The position numbers and the translations under genes were made by a program. The notes below the pieces were generated by a model, which worked only from the letters and a program-made list of their open reading frames with translations, made no database searches and had not been told where the DNA came from. From the NCBI GenBank assembly GCA_009746045.1, contig RPFO01001993.1, forward strand, positions 1 to 64,000: DNA of 64,000 nucleotides, given 5' to 3'. The stretch is from Mesostigma viride (taxonomy: Eukaryota > Streptophyta > Mesostigmatophyceae > Mesostigmatales > Mesostigmataceae). This document shows, one piece after another, positions 21,578-32,684 of this stretch; the first letter of the stretch is position 1, and each line of letters starts with the position of its first letter.

Positions 21578-21715
21578 TATTGGTCAAAGACTATGACCGA
21601 GACATTATGCTCCGTCAAGTCCGATGTTTTTTGCAACGTCACCCACATCTGTTCGGTGCTGCCCCTTGGCACAAGCTCTACAAACAGGTCGTGGACCGGC
21701 TGGATCGCATAGTAT
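21578..21715 (+). repeat. Dispersed repeat C, copy 2
   Basis: Reverse complement of 10240-10378. Begins near TTGGTCAAAGACTATGACCG and ends near GGATCGCATAGTATCTCC. Confidence 0.8.
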
Positions 21716-24700
21716 CTCCGCACCACTACAATACGCTTCCGCGGACACCTTTTTCAGCGGGGAAAGTGCCCCCGGGCTTCCGGGAAAAATTCAGCAAGCG
21801 CGGCGGAACTTAGATACTAAAATTTCGTTTTTGGTTCGTACCGTACAGCCAATCATTTTGCGCCCGGATCAAATTGTGATCTGGGCACTGAACACGAAAA
21901 TTTCAGCGGAACGTACGAAACACCAACGCAACTACAGAAAATTTTCAATGACGAAACTGTAGTACCGTGTCACATCACCTAAAAATGGCCTTTTTTGTTA
22001 CATGGGGTCATATCTCCCACGCATATAGTCAGATCGGGGTGCCTTCCTGGACTTAAGGTCCCCCTAGGACCCTGTTCACATCACATAACTTGGGGGGCCA
22101 ACTGACCTATTTTTAGCATCAAACCGTGACGTGGAAAAGGGCAAAAAACGATGTTTTCCAGGCATATGGAGGCATAGCAGCCACACACAAGTAGTAAATG
22201 TAGTCCAATTCAGCTGGAGATGGTTATGCTTATTAATTTACATCCAAAGACAAAAACCGCCCTTAAGTATGCAATGTAGGACCAAACTATGTGCTATAAT
22301 TCTGGCATACATGAGCCAAAACACCGTTTTGGTGCATTATTTTCAAAGTTATGAAGCCCTTGCCAGCACATATGTGGCCCAATCATGCCAGAATTCGTCA
22401 CATTAATAGCACAATACTTGAATTTACACTAGAACACAAGTTGGACATATTAGGACCACTGCCGGCCCACTAAAAGTGACGGATGAAAGCAGAAATAGAG
22501 CGATTTTTGCCAAAATACTCCATATTCTGTGCCATTGTCTTAGAAAACTTTGCATTCTTCACTCAATTATCGTCATGGCTGTCATGGGATTCATATACAT
22601 GCCACTGGGGCTGGATACATTAACCAACACAGACTCAAAAAGCGATCATCAAGGGACAAAATCACCATCAATCACAGTACTTACTGGCATTCGGAACAAG
22701 CACCATAGTGCCTACAAGCCTCAAGAAGGGGAGCTTGGCTGACCAGTCGTGCCTGTCGGCTGACCAGTCTCTTTTCTAAAGGGGCCCCGCTCGGCAGCAC
22801 ACACAATCTCCTTTGCAGTACTTGGCCCACTCTGCTGGGCACCCTTGCTGTGCGTGTCTAATAGCAGCTAATCCAAATATATATCTGCCAGGTGCCTCTC
22901 TGCTACATGGAAATACAAAGCGCAATCAAGGACAGCAGCGGCTTGGGCTCAGCACCTAGCTGCCTACCATTCAATTGAGCTCAGCACCTAGCTGCTGTAC
23001 AACATGATTCTGCATCAGTGCCTGTCCTAATTGCGCCCCCCGCCCCCTTGCCATCATCGTCATGCTCATCATAGTCTTTAGAACGTGCACTGAACTCCAA
23101 CCCTTGGACAGTCCATAGGTCATTTAGAATCTGTGCATGTAATGCTATCTCTTCTCAGTTGAACTCATCTACCACCCTCTCATGGTCGTGTCATCTCTCA
23201 TGTAATCCACCTAGGTTTGTCGTGGCCACTGATCTTTCAGCCCCTCCTGACAGCAAAATCTGGGCAAACACACTGTTGACATCACCCGTCCTTTTTAGCG
23301 TACATGGCTCTTCATATTTATCCTTATCCCATCCCTCAACACACCAAGAATTGTCTATTCATCCCCCTTGCATAGGTGGTGCATAACTGCGGCGTGATGG
23401 GGGATTGCCCAAAATAGGTGTAAAATGCATGGGATGGCACGGGGAGGCTCACACTCATCTGTTTACAATCACACTCATGAGCTAACAATGTCCCTCTCTG
23501 ATTTTGACACTGCATGCACATGCATTTCCTACCGGCTATATCAAGCCTTTAGTGTGGTTTGGTGCATCAAGAGAAATGGCAGGTCAGCTGAGTGCATCAG
23601 ACCACATTTGTGTTAAGTGTACGCTTGCAACGCTGTTTGCCCACCGCATGGAGCTCCCCTTTCGGACAGTGGCACAAGTAGCACTTACACCTTACTCCCA
23701 GCCGCTCACCTGCCCATGCTAGCAACAAGAACAAATGCATGGTCCCCATCCCAACGTAAGGTGCATCACATTGATGGCCCTGCCATCACCTAGCAGTGTG
23801 CCACCCCTCTCCACCTCAACCTACTCTGAAAGGCCAGGGCCCCAACAAACCTTTCAAGACATGGCACTCCTCAAAGAAGGCAACCCCTCAAAGAAGGCGA
23901 GGCAGTTTAGGTCTAGGGGGGCTTTGGGTAAGTTAAAAGATGATAGAGTTCACTAACACAGGCCACGGCAACGACAACCTGCTTCACCCGCTGCATCCAT
24001 ACATCACAAGCCATAAACTGCACAGCCTGGCATGATTGCCTAAGGGTCACGTGATCCAAGATGCCCTTCAGGCTCACCCCAGCACACCGGCCCATCCTCA
24101 CCACCCCACTGGTCATAGTCATCTACAGTGGCATCAAACTCCTCTAGGACAGAGTGCAGTAAAGGCAACATAGACGTCCTGACACAATTGAATAAGAACG
24201 TGGCTGCTACCTACTGCCCTTAAAAAAAATGTCGATTGCTTGCACACATACGCATTCAATTCTTCAAGCAAGCATGCTAACACCTTCACAGCACATCCCA
24301 AGGTTGACATCCATCGAGCTTTGTCAACAAGCATGACTTCCTGATGCAAACTTAGCTGTCAAGCTAGGAGGAGGAAAGCTAGGTAAAGAGGTGAGATAGA
24401 CCCCCCCACAGCACCTTCCTGCACCAAAACCATGACAATATCATCCAGAGCTTGCTAAATACGTACAGCTAACCGGTAGCGGGCGACCTTGCAGTCCAGG
24501 TTCAGCGCGAACATCTCGTGTCAGCACCAGGCGGAGATGGCGGACGCGAACCCACAATTCTATAAAAGCGAGTCATAAGACTATTTCGGGGAGCGGTGAA
24601 CGGCTTGGAACACCGAAGGTATGCCGCGACAAAAGCCTGAAGTTTTTCTCGGAAATACACGCCTGGATGTGGATTAGGGCACCGTTGTCGTGCTTGTGCT

Positions 24701-25612
24701 TGCGTTGCGAGCAGGCAACCAGTGTTTCTTGCAGTGTCGAGCAGTAACAGATGGTGGCGCGAGAGCAATATGTGACTTTTAAATCATGGCTACACAGCTT
24801 ACACCTCCGCAGGCATGTTGGAACAAGCCCCGCCATGCCGTGAGCCGAAAAAAAGGAAGAAACGCATCAACCAAGGACGGTCGTAAACGTCACTGAAAAC
24901 AGCAAAATCTGACCTGCCGGCAGGTAATGCAACAGCCTGGAAAATGTGATTCGTTTCTCGAAAAACTGATTAGCGCTCGTGAAAGTAGACTTGAAGCCCA
25001 TTCGGATTCGACCTTTTGGGAATTGTGAGCTTCCAACAAAAAAGTTTCCCCCACAATTAATAAACATGCATTTTCGCTGCCAATTCCAGATCTGGCCGAC
25101 ACAAAAAAACAGCGTCTCAGTTTGCGAATTATTTTGACGCATGAACATACGCGAATAATATCCACCATGCATCATCGCAAAGCAGGAGAGTTTACGCGTC
25201 GTTTGCATCCATCGCAGCGACTTAACATACATAATTGACTTTTGACTGATATTCCGGCGGACATAGGGTCGACAGCCATGCGAGGTGGAATTTTTCTGGT
25301 CCCGTCGTCCTCAACGCGACGCGTTCGCGCCAAAATTCCCAGGATCTCATGTAACCGGACGGACCGATTTTAGGTGATGTGTACCAAGCAAAATGTAGTA
25401 GGACTTCGCTAAACTCACGTTCGGAATTTTTCCCCGCAAGATTCCCCTGCAAGATTCCCCCGCACGATTCCCCCCGCTAGGTTCAGGCTCCAGTCGATGC
25501 TCGCCAAATGGCGCAAAAAAAGAAACATATGTTAAAATCGACGGTGCGAATCCTCGTTACCGCTCGGGTAACATTCTCGTGAACTCATTTCGCGTCTCCT
25601 ACGAACCGTATT
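21716..25612. other. 3.9 kb without a recognisable gene
   Basis: Only short open frames on either strand, without domains, and lower GC than the genes around. No RNA gene, tandem array or repeat pair was found within it. Some stretches, such as 24500-25450, could be non-coding exons or decayed transposons, but nothing supports this. Confidence 0.4.
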
Positions 25613-25615
25613 GTA

Positions 25616-26185
25616 GTGACATCTGAGCCCTGTGATGCCAGATCTCCTTTGCGGCCGTTCCGAGCTTGGCACTGGATTCGTCGTCCACATCGTCGCGTCG
25701 CTGCAGCAACACGATGTTTTCTGGCATCCGCGGGCTTTTGGTTCCCGCCGCACATTTGAAAGGGCTGTCCTCCGGCTTTTTGCCTTTGCACCGTGTGCAG
25801 TTCTTGGACGTTTGGAATCATGGCATGGCTAACGTGATGACTGACTAGCTACCTTTTCAGTGGTTTTCCATTTGCGGGTATTTCCTCGTAAATGGTGGGA
25901 GAGCGATCGCAGCAATGGTGCTCACCACTAGACACTCCCGGCCAGTTAGGCTCGAAACACACGCGCCCTGATCAAGCATGCTGTTTCCGGCCCCACCGTC
26001 TAGGTCATCTAGTCGCTCTACACGTAAGCCAGCCATAATTTCAATGCACAAGGATACACATTTCCATCACCATTCATCTTCATCATCCTGAACGACTCGA
26101 ACACGCGGACAATTAAGATAACGGCAGGCTCGAGCTACCATGGTCCGGATTCTCCCGATTTCTGGCCTGCGCTGGTTATCTCCTT
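25616..26185 (-). repeat. Dispersed repeat B, copy 2
   Basis: Reverse complement of 9638-10195 with few differences. The outer end (26130-26185) carries the shared terminus ending in TCTCCTTGATATA on the + strand, which resembles the LINE ORF1 5' end at 21185-21205. Confidence 0.8.
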
Positions 26186-26376
26186 GATATACAGTAGCTG
26201 TCTGGACAGGCATACTATAGAGTAGTTGTCCAGGCATATATATTAAAAATATAATTACTTACAGCAGAGTGAAATCACTCAAACCAAAGCAAACGCCCAG
26301 CTATAAACCTATATACAGAGCCATGTCAAAGCTCTATACTACGATAAGACCAATGGAAACGCCTAACGGGAGGAAC

Positions 26377-26665
26377 CTAATAGCCCTGCTGCACCGCAAA
26401 ATCAGCCCGCGTACGGCGGAGCATGATGTCCGCCATGGCCCGAGTCAGCGCCACCGACAAGCGCTGACGCCAATATGACGTCCAGGTCCGCGCCGACCAT
26501 GGGGCCCGCTGGCCCTCCAGGTCCAGCCGGTCCTCCCGGAGCCGGCAACACTCCTTGAAGAAGGCGGAGGTCAGGGGCCCCATGGCCCCAAACTCCTCCA
26601 GGACAAAGGGCACCACACGATGGTGCCCGACGTCGCCGTAGGCCAGGAGCTTGGCCCGCTCCGCT
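26377..26665 (-). pseudogene. LINE ORF2 C-terminal fragment, minus-strand copy
   Basis: Reads (minus) AERAKLL-YGDVGHHRVVPFVLEEFGAMGPLTSAFFKECC, then a conserved tail with WRQRLSVALTRAMADIMLRR and a stop. This is the distal end of the restriction-like endonuclease region seen in some LINE polyproteins. It faces a plus-strand copy of the same region at 26740-27026. Only the end of the ORF is left. Confidence 0.6.
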
Positions 26666-26739
26666 CCAGGCATATATATTCTATCATATATATATATTTT
26701 TAATATATATTCTATCATATATACCGGCCTGACATCGTG
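26666..26739. other. AT-rich spacer between two opposed LINE fragments
   Basis: Two TATATATTCTATCATATATA-like words flank a TATATTTTTAATATA core. A related word, CCAGGCATATATATTAAAAA, lies at about 26231-26251. Confidence 0.6.
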
Positions 26740-27026
26740 GTGCTGGACTTTGAGGGGGGTGGCCGGCATCTGCTTATTGACGTTTCGGTGGCGCGGCCCT
26801 TGGCTCTTAGCCACGTGGCTGGGGCCTCCCTCACGGCAGGTTACACGGCGGAGCGGGCCAAGCTCCTGGCCTGCGGCGACGTCGGGCACCATCGTGTGGT
26901 GCCCTTTGTCCTGGAGGAGTTTGGGGCCCTGGGGCCCCTGACCTCCGCCTTCTTCAAGGAGTGTTGCCGGCTCCGGGAGGACCGGCTGGACCTGGAGGGC
27001 CACATGGTCGGCGCACATGCTGTATG
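26725..27026 (+). pseudogene. LINE ORF2 C-terminal fragment, plus-strand copy
   Basis: Begins RPDIVVLDFEGGGRHLLIDVSV, which fits the PD-x(n)-(D/E)-x-K-like core of the restriction-like endonuclease found downstream of the reverse transcriptase in several LINE clades. It continues LSHVAGASLTAGY, AERAKLLACGDVGHHRVVPFV and ECCRLREDRLDLEG, then is cut off at 27026. In such elements the domain nicks the target DNA. The start is truncated and no reverse transcriptase precedes it. It is followed at 27030-27075 by a TTTAATT-rich tail similar to 61690-61740. Confidence 0.6.
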
Positions 27027-27075
27027 ATGTATACACATACTACATGATCTCCCGACGGAGTCATGTTATAATTTA

Positions 27076-28017
27076 ATTTAATTTTAATTGAATAAGAAAA
27101 CATCACAGCCATCATTACAGTTTGCATAATGTTAGCACCCATGAACCGTGGCCTGGTTGTTGCCACAATGCCTATCCCGACATGCACAAATGATTGCGCA
27201 ATGGCAAGAAAAAAAATGGAGCCAACCCGTGCGCAAATTTCTGCACATGGCAGCAGTTGCCTCAAGTGGGCCACAAACTTAAGATGCATCAACCTGACAC
27301 AAAGATTGCCGCAAACAAGTACAATGTCTCAGTAACAGCTATCCCGACATTTGACAAGCTAGGCACACGCAGCACCAGCACACTGAATGCATCCCTGCAG
27401 AGCAGGAGGCAGGAAGGTAATTGTACAGAATGTTTTTTCTTGTCCCATCACTGAATGGTTAGGCAGAATCCCATGCTAATCTCCACGCATCAACTTTCGC
27501 ACCTGCAAAGCAACACGCGCAACAATGGTGTGGCAAGAAGAAATCAAAGCAGTGTCATCACGTCAGAATGCTGGCGCACAAGTCCCAAAGAGATAACCAG
27601 CGCAGGCCAGAAATCGGGAGAATCCGGACCATGGTAGCTCGAGCCTGCCGTTATCTTTTCCGCGTTTTCGAGTACGAATGAAACTTTCATCTTACATTTC
27701 TCATTATCAAACAATAACTCAATTACCAAGGGTGTGGCACGGTGAGCAGCTGCAGGATGGCGGGACCGGGATGAGGATACCGAAACCAATAGCACCTTCC
27801 TCAGCCAGTGCCGACGTGAATTCCATATCCGCCAAATCTCAGACCAAACAGGAAGACATGTGAAGACTACCCTACCCCGCATCTCCCCATCTTCCACCCG
27901 GCTACTCACTTTTGCATGGTAACAGGAAGTCCGAGAAGGCAGAAACACGCATGTTGCGAGAAAGCACAATACCACCCTATTGCCATAAGCGGCCGTTACT
28001 GCGGTGCTGATACGCAC
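27076..28017. other. 3' side of the UCP gene; mostly unassigned
   Basis: Should contain the last coding codons (if any) and the 3' UTR of the UCP gene on the minus strand. A solo terminus of repeat B lies at 27585-27672. No other gene is seen. Confidence 0.4.
27585..27672 (+). repeat. Solo terminus of repeat B
   Basis: GATAACCAGCGCAGGCCAG through GCCTGCCGTTATCTTTTCCG, matching the outer ~80 bp of 9638-10195 and of 63910-63990. Confidence 0.8.
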
Positions 28018-31000
28018 CTGTTCCAGTGTCAAGAACATGACCACGTTCCACGAGCCCAGCCGCCCAAAGTTCGCCAAGAAGCCCTTGTAGAACGCAAAGG
28101 GTCCCTGCAGCCATGCGAAATGCGGGCATGCAGTGCGGGTGAGGACAAACAAGTGTAATAGAACGCTGACAGCAACTGCAACTTGCAGGTGAGCAAGACC
28201 TTAAATAAAAGAATACTCTGGGAACCGGAAGAGGCATAAATCCAAAGCGTCCACCATTGCCGGCAAGAGAAGAATCAGCCAGTTTCAAAAAGACGACTGC
28301 GAACATCATGTTGTGCCTGACGGGGATTCGCACCATTCGATAGCATTTTGGAGCATTACTAGCTGTGTTCCTTGGGGGGTGCCTTCCTGAATTGCCACCA
28401 GCCCCAGCGTCAAGAAAGCATGTCCAGCACAGGTTATCATGCACACATCCCTCTTTCGCCGGCATGTTGTGAAAGATATGCTCCCTGATAACTGCCCCAT
28501 CCTGCCTCAGTGCCTCTGCCCCGACTCAGAAAATTTGAAAGCCGGCCATACATAGGGGCTATGCTCCCCGAGGGGGACTCCAAGGAGTCACCAGTCACGG
28601 TCCCCACCACTTACCTCCTTCTTCGCCGTCTGCAAGAAACAGTCAATCGCCCCCTTGAACTGCCCCGTCGTGTCGCCCATTACGCGCGACTTGACGACGT
28701 CGACGGGCGAGCCCACGCACACGGCCACAAAGCCGGCGCCAAGTCCCGAGCAGATGTGCGTCTTCACGTCATCCTTGAAGCCGGGCAGCTTGAGCAGCGT
28801 CTGCTTGACCTGGTCATAGCTGGCCAGCTCTGCCGCGTTGATGATCGCGTTGCGCGCGATGTTGGGGCCCAGGCCGGTCCACAGCGCCGTGAAGCCCTCC
28901 TGCAGGGAGCGAGCGATGGTAAAGGCAGAACCGAGTACAGGCAACAAGGCAGAAGCAAGTACAGGCAATTATCAAAGGCAACAATCAGACAGCTATCAAA
29001 GGCAACCATCGGACCGTCATCGAAGGCAGCAACGGCAATAATCGAGCAAATGCAACAATCAGTAAGGAATATTTAGGTATTTGGCTTGCAGGGTGGTGAC
29101 GCGAGAAACGGTTCCAGTCGAGAGTGCGTCGCTTGAGAGCGGTAAGGAAGCAAACAATCATGGTCTCCATGCAGCCTCATCCAAGCGGACGCAGATGCCC
29201 GAGTTGGTGCGCACCACCGGAGGCGAGACCTGCGCGGAATGTCACGTGAACACCTATCTACCGGGCAGGCACCACAGAGCATCTATCCAACAGGGCAGGC
29301 ATCAAAGAACATCTATCGAACAGGGCAGGCACCAAAGAACATCTATCGAACAGGGCACCCAGGTGAGCACACAGTGGCTGCATCGCTGAGCTGGTAACGA
29401 GGCCGCTGCGCTGCAAGACCATGGCCACAGGGGATGCCGGCATCCCGCTGTCCAGCATCAGGCCGAGCCTTGCCCATGACTGCAGGCCTACAAGGTGTTG
29501 CTGGGAGATACACACACAACCGTACGCACATCCGCACGTGTCTATACACTCTGGCGTTCAAGGGTGCCCCGACTTGTCATTCCCACTAGGAAAGCGGGAA
29601 GAAAACTTCAACACCACGTTCCACCAATGCTATTGATGCGGTTCGTGAGGCTAAGGAGAGATTGTTAAGAATCACGTGAATCGAGCTGTGCATACAGCGG
29701 CCAGCGGGACATTACAGTCTACTACGGTGCATTGCAGTCAGCCATAAATCCACACCACAGCATGGGAAACAGTCACAGCGGCGCATCCTGCTTTGGGGGG
29801 CAGTCTCGTCCAGCCAAATAAAGTCAGTGTGCAAGAAAAAGGGAGGGAGTCCCATCCACTGTGTCGGGCAGAGCGAGGCCACTTGCACACGATAGGACAG
29901 GAACCCCACCACATGATGCGCAGTTGCAGTGCACAGCGACGCCGTTTGTGGTTGCAGTGCACAACTACGGAGTTTGTGGCTGCAGTTCACACCTACGGCG
30001 TTTGTGGTTGCAGTGCACAGCGACGCCGTTTGTGGTTGCAGTGCACAACTGCGGAGTTTGTGGCTGCAGTTCACACCTACGGCGTTTGTGGTTGCAGTGC
30101 ACAGCTACGGAGTTTGTGGTTGCAGTGCAAAGCTACAGCGTTTGTAATCGCCGCGCACAGTTACGGCGTTCGAGGTTGCAGTGCACATCTACGGAGTTTG
30201 TGGTTGCAGTGCACAGCTACGGAGCCTGTGGTTGCAGTGCACAGCTACGGCGTTTGTGGTTGCAACGCACAGCTACGGTGTTTGTGGTTGCAGTGCACAG
30301 CTACAGCATTTGTGCGAGCCGGGAGGCCTCACCGTCTTGATGATCGTCGAGTAGCAGTTGGCGGCGCTCGTGTAGCGGATGGGCACGCCCGGTCGGCCCT
30401 GCGACTGCATGCGCACCTTGACAAGATCCGTGGGGCTGGCAATGGCGATACCGATGGCCCCTGTCGACCAACCACCGGGCACGCATTCACCGAGCAACCG
30501 CCAAACGTTCATTTCCGTGACTTGTTAGTTATGCCCACTCCAACGCAAACCCCAACCTTGCACAAGTTGAGAAGAGATTAAAAGGAGAATAGACACTCCG
30601 TTTTTTATCTTGCCTTCTGTCAGGCCATAAACGCTCTCAAGACTATATGCTCTCAAGAGAAAAATGCTCTCAAGAGAAAAATGCTCTCAAGAGAAACATG
30701 CTCCCAAGCCATGCGTGTTCTCTAGCCAAACAGGTGCGCTGCCAGCGCCACATATTTTTTGCACTTGAGCATGTGCACGGATTCCCTTATTTCCCTATCT
30801 CCATTTAGTCAAGATCAACGAGCCTCACTGCTAACTTAGACAGGGCACGTTGATAGATGGATAACCAAGCGTTGAAAGCATGTGTTTTGCTATCGAGAGC
30901 CACGAATATGGCGGTGCAAGGCATCCACAAACAAAACATACGTATGAAAGAAAGTCCCCCCTAGAATAAAATGTCCCGGCTAGGGCCTGCCAAATCTGGG

Positions 31001-32112
31001 AGCACGGAAGCAGCCGAATTACTTCAGGGTGGACACCACTAAGTTCAACAGCCATCAAGCTCTTGGAGACAGACTAACCTGTTGTCAAACCAGCCGCGAT
31101 TTTCTTGAGGAGAGGCACATCACCAACATGGTCCTTCCCGACATAGAAGTTCCTCACCTGCAGACAAGTGTGGCAACAGGTAAGCGGGAGGCGTGTGGAA
31201 ATGCGGTTTAGCCATTTGCGGTATAAAAGCAACGGAAAAGTCCTTTTCATAACACTTTTCACTCCATTGACCATCTCTCGAAACTTGTCGTACAACGAAG
31301 TTTGAATCAAGTCATAGAACCACACTGAACTACTGAAGCCATGTACTTGCCATACAAACAAACATCATTGCAAGGAGATGGCCTTTGGGTGGAGCCAAAA
31401 ACACGCTGCAGGCCCGAAACTTTTCGGCGATTTGAAAGCCCAAGGGTGTTGGAACCTAGGCGTACGCCTTTAGAAGCATTGGTTGTATGGCCATTCATGG
31501 AACAAGTATAACAAACAAGAAACACGACCGACCCCGGAAGTCCCCCCGCCTCAGATAATCGAAAATTTTACTGACGTAATCTGAACAAAGTGAACGAAGT
31601 GACCGGGGGATGCTGTCATAGATTGAATTGAGTGGAATGTGGAATCAGATACGTACTGGTTCGTACAAGCCGATTCGGATGCCTCCGAACACGCACTGGC
31701 GGTGAAGTCCTGGAGTAAGACCCTTCCACAGAGCCTTTGGTCCCTCCTCCTTGCCTATGGTGGCGAGGGTGCCCAGAAGTCCCTTGTATTTAGGAAGGCT
31801 TCCAGGCGCAACCTTCTGCGTTTGGAGCCGCACCTTGGCCGTGTCCAGTGGGAGCGTTGTGGTCTGCGCAAACTCCACGGCCATACACACATACCAAACT
31901 TATCATCCGTTTCCCCCCCGTCGAGATGCGATGTCTTCCTAAGCTAAGCTAATTAAACGTCTCCTTGCATATCTCAGGAAGCAGAAATAAAAGTGAAGTC
32001 CCTATAGCAAACGTTAACCACAATGAGGGTCCCGTTAGTTCCCACGCACCTCAGCCCAGCAGGCAGCGATCGCGCTGGCTGCGAAGCTCTGCAGGAACGT
32101 TAGCTCCGGCAT
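28018..32112 (-). CDS. UCP: Mitochondrial uncoupling protein (UCP/PUMP type), 3' end incomplete
   Basis: The model is complement(join(28018..28104, 28615..28899, 30333..30460, 31079..31157, 31657..31863, 32050..32112)), 283 codons with consistent phases (0,0,1,0,0) and GT-AG ends. It is a mitochondrial carrier with the three signature motifs: PLDTAK at 26-31, PTDLVK at 126-131, PVDVVK at 224-229. Family-specific blocks are [50 protein letters not shown] and [16 protein letters not shown], all typical of plant and green-algal UCPs. The known role is proton or metabolite transport across the inner mitochondrial membrane, dissipating the gradient. There is no transit peptide, as usual. Plant UCPs have about 300 residues, so roughly 10-20 are missing. 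After LTLEQ|gtgcgt, a last exon must lie below 28017; one candidate acceptor gives an immediate stop. Introns 1 to 5 hold several minisatellites. Confidence 0.93.
29263..29360. repeat. 30-bp intronic repeat (3 units)
   Basis: Units built on CAGGGCAGGCA-CA-AGA-CATCTATC-AA in the UCP intron between the exons at 28899 and 30333. Confidence 0.85.
29929..30315. repeat. 28-bp intronic minisatellite (~14 units)
   Basis: Units follow GTTTGTGGTTGCAGTGCACA plus -CTACGG(A/C), with drift. The unit length of 28 makes three units equal 84 bp, so open frames run through it with a 28-residue period. These are artefacts of the repeat. It ends 18 bp before the donor of the UCP exon at 30333. Its GGTTGCAG words are acceptor-like on the + strand, while the gene runs on the minus strand. 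Confidence 0.9.
30638..30710. repeat. 17-bp intronic repeat (4-5 units)
   Basis: ATGCTCTCAAGAGAAAA repeated, with a preceding variant GCTCTCAAGACTAT. The core CTCTCAAGAGA is nearly palindromic. Confidence 0.85.
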
Positions 32113-32684
32113 CTTGATAGACTAATTCCACGAATGATACACACTGGAGACACTGAACCCCAGCCAACAAATAGAACAGCTGAGGAGCAGTGCTAACGGC
32201 CAAGGCAACGACGCTTGGGGAGGCTGGGCAGCACTTTACGCAAAAAGTACCTAACACAGCTCACATGGGCGAGCACGGAATGCGCGCGTGACGTGATGCG
32301 AGCGTGGTCTAGATATCTACGAAGCCCATGCGGTCCAGTTGTCACAACGGCGCGGACGGTCACTTATGTGATCGAGGTCAAGTGAAGTGGCTTACTTGAA
32401 GATCCAGCGGCAGCGTACGATGTTGAGGTAGTGTGGAACTTCAGGAAGCCAGATTCTGAGCGGGGGTATCCGAGTAACGGCCCTGTCATTTCAAACATAC
32501 CGCCCGCAACACAGCGTGCTCCAATTGCCGCCACGTATCATACGTGCAAGCTAGAAAGGCGACGCGTGCTGGATTATATGGTGTCGATTGGCATCCACCT
32601 TGATTGGCGAGTTTTCCTTAGTCACGTTTTAAAAACCTTCCGTTGATAGCGAGGTTGGTTTCACATGAATGTTTAGGAAGGTAA
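32113..32684. promoter_or_regulatory. Shared 5' region of the divergent UCP and RhoGAP genes
   Basis: The start codons of UCP (minus, 32112) and of the WW-MyTH4-RhoGAP gene (plus, 32685) face away from each other across 572 bp. Both promoters and 5' leaders must lie here unless undetected 5' exons exist. No TATA box or palindromic operator stands out. That the two genes are co-regulated is only a possibility. Confidence 0.5.

Noticed and set aside
22131-25232. Several 70-120 codon frames (for example at 22131, 22476, 24867)
   Set aside because: No domains, no coherent neighbouring exons, base composition like intergenic DNA.
29793-30581. 262-codon plus-strand frame with WLQCTA-like repeats
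   Set aside because: Runs through the 28-bp minisatellite in a UCP intron. The UCP exon inside this span is on the minus strand.
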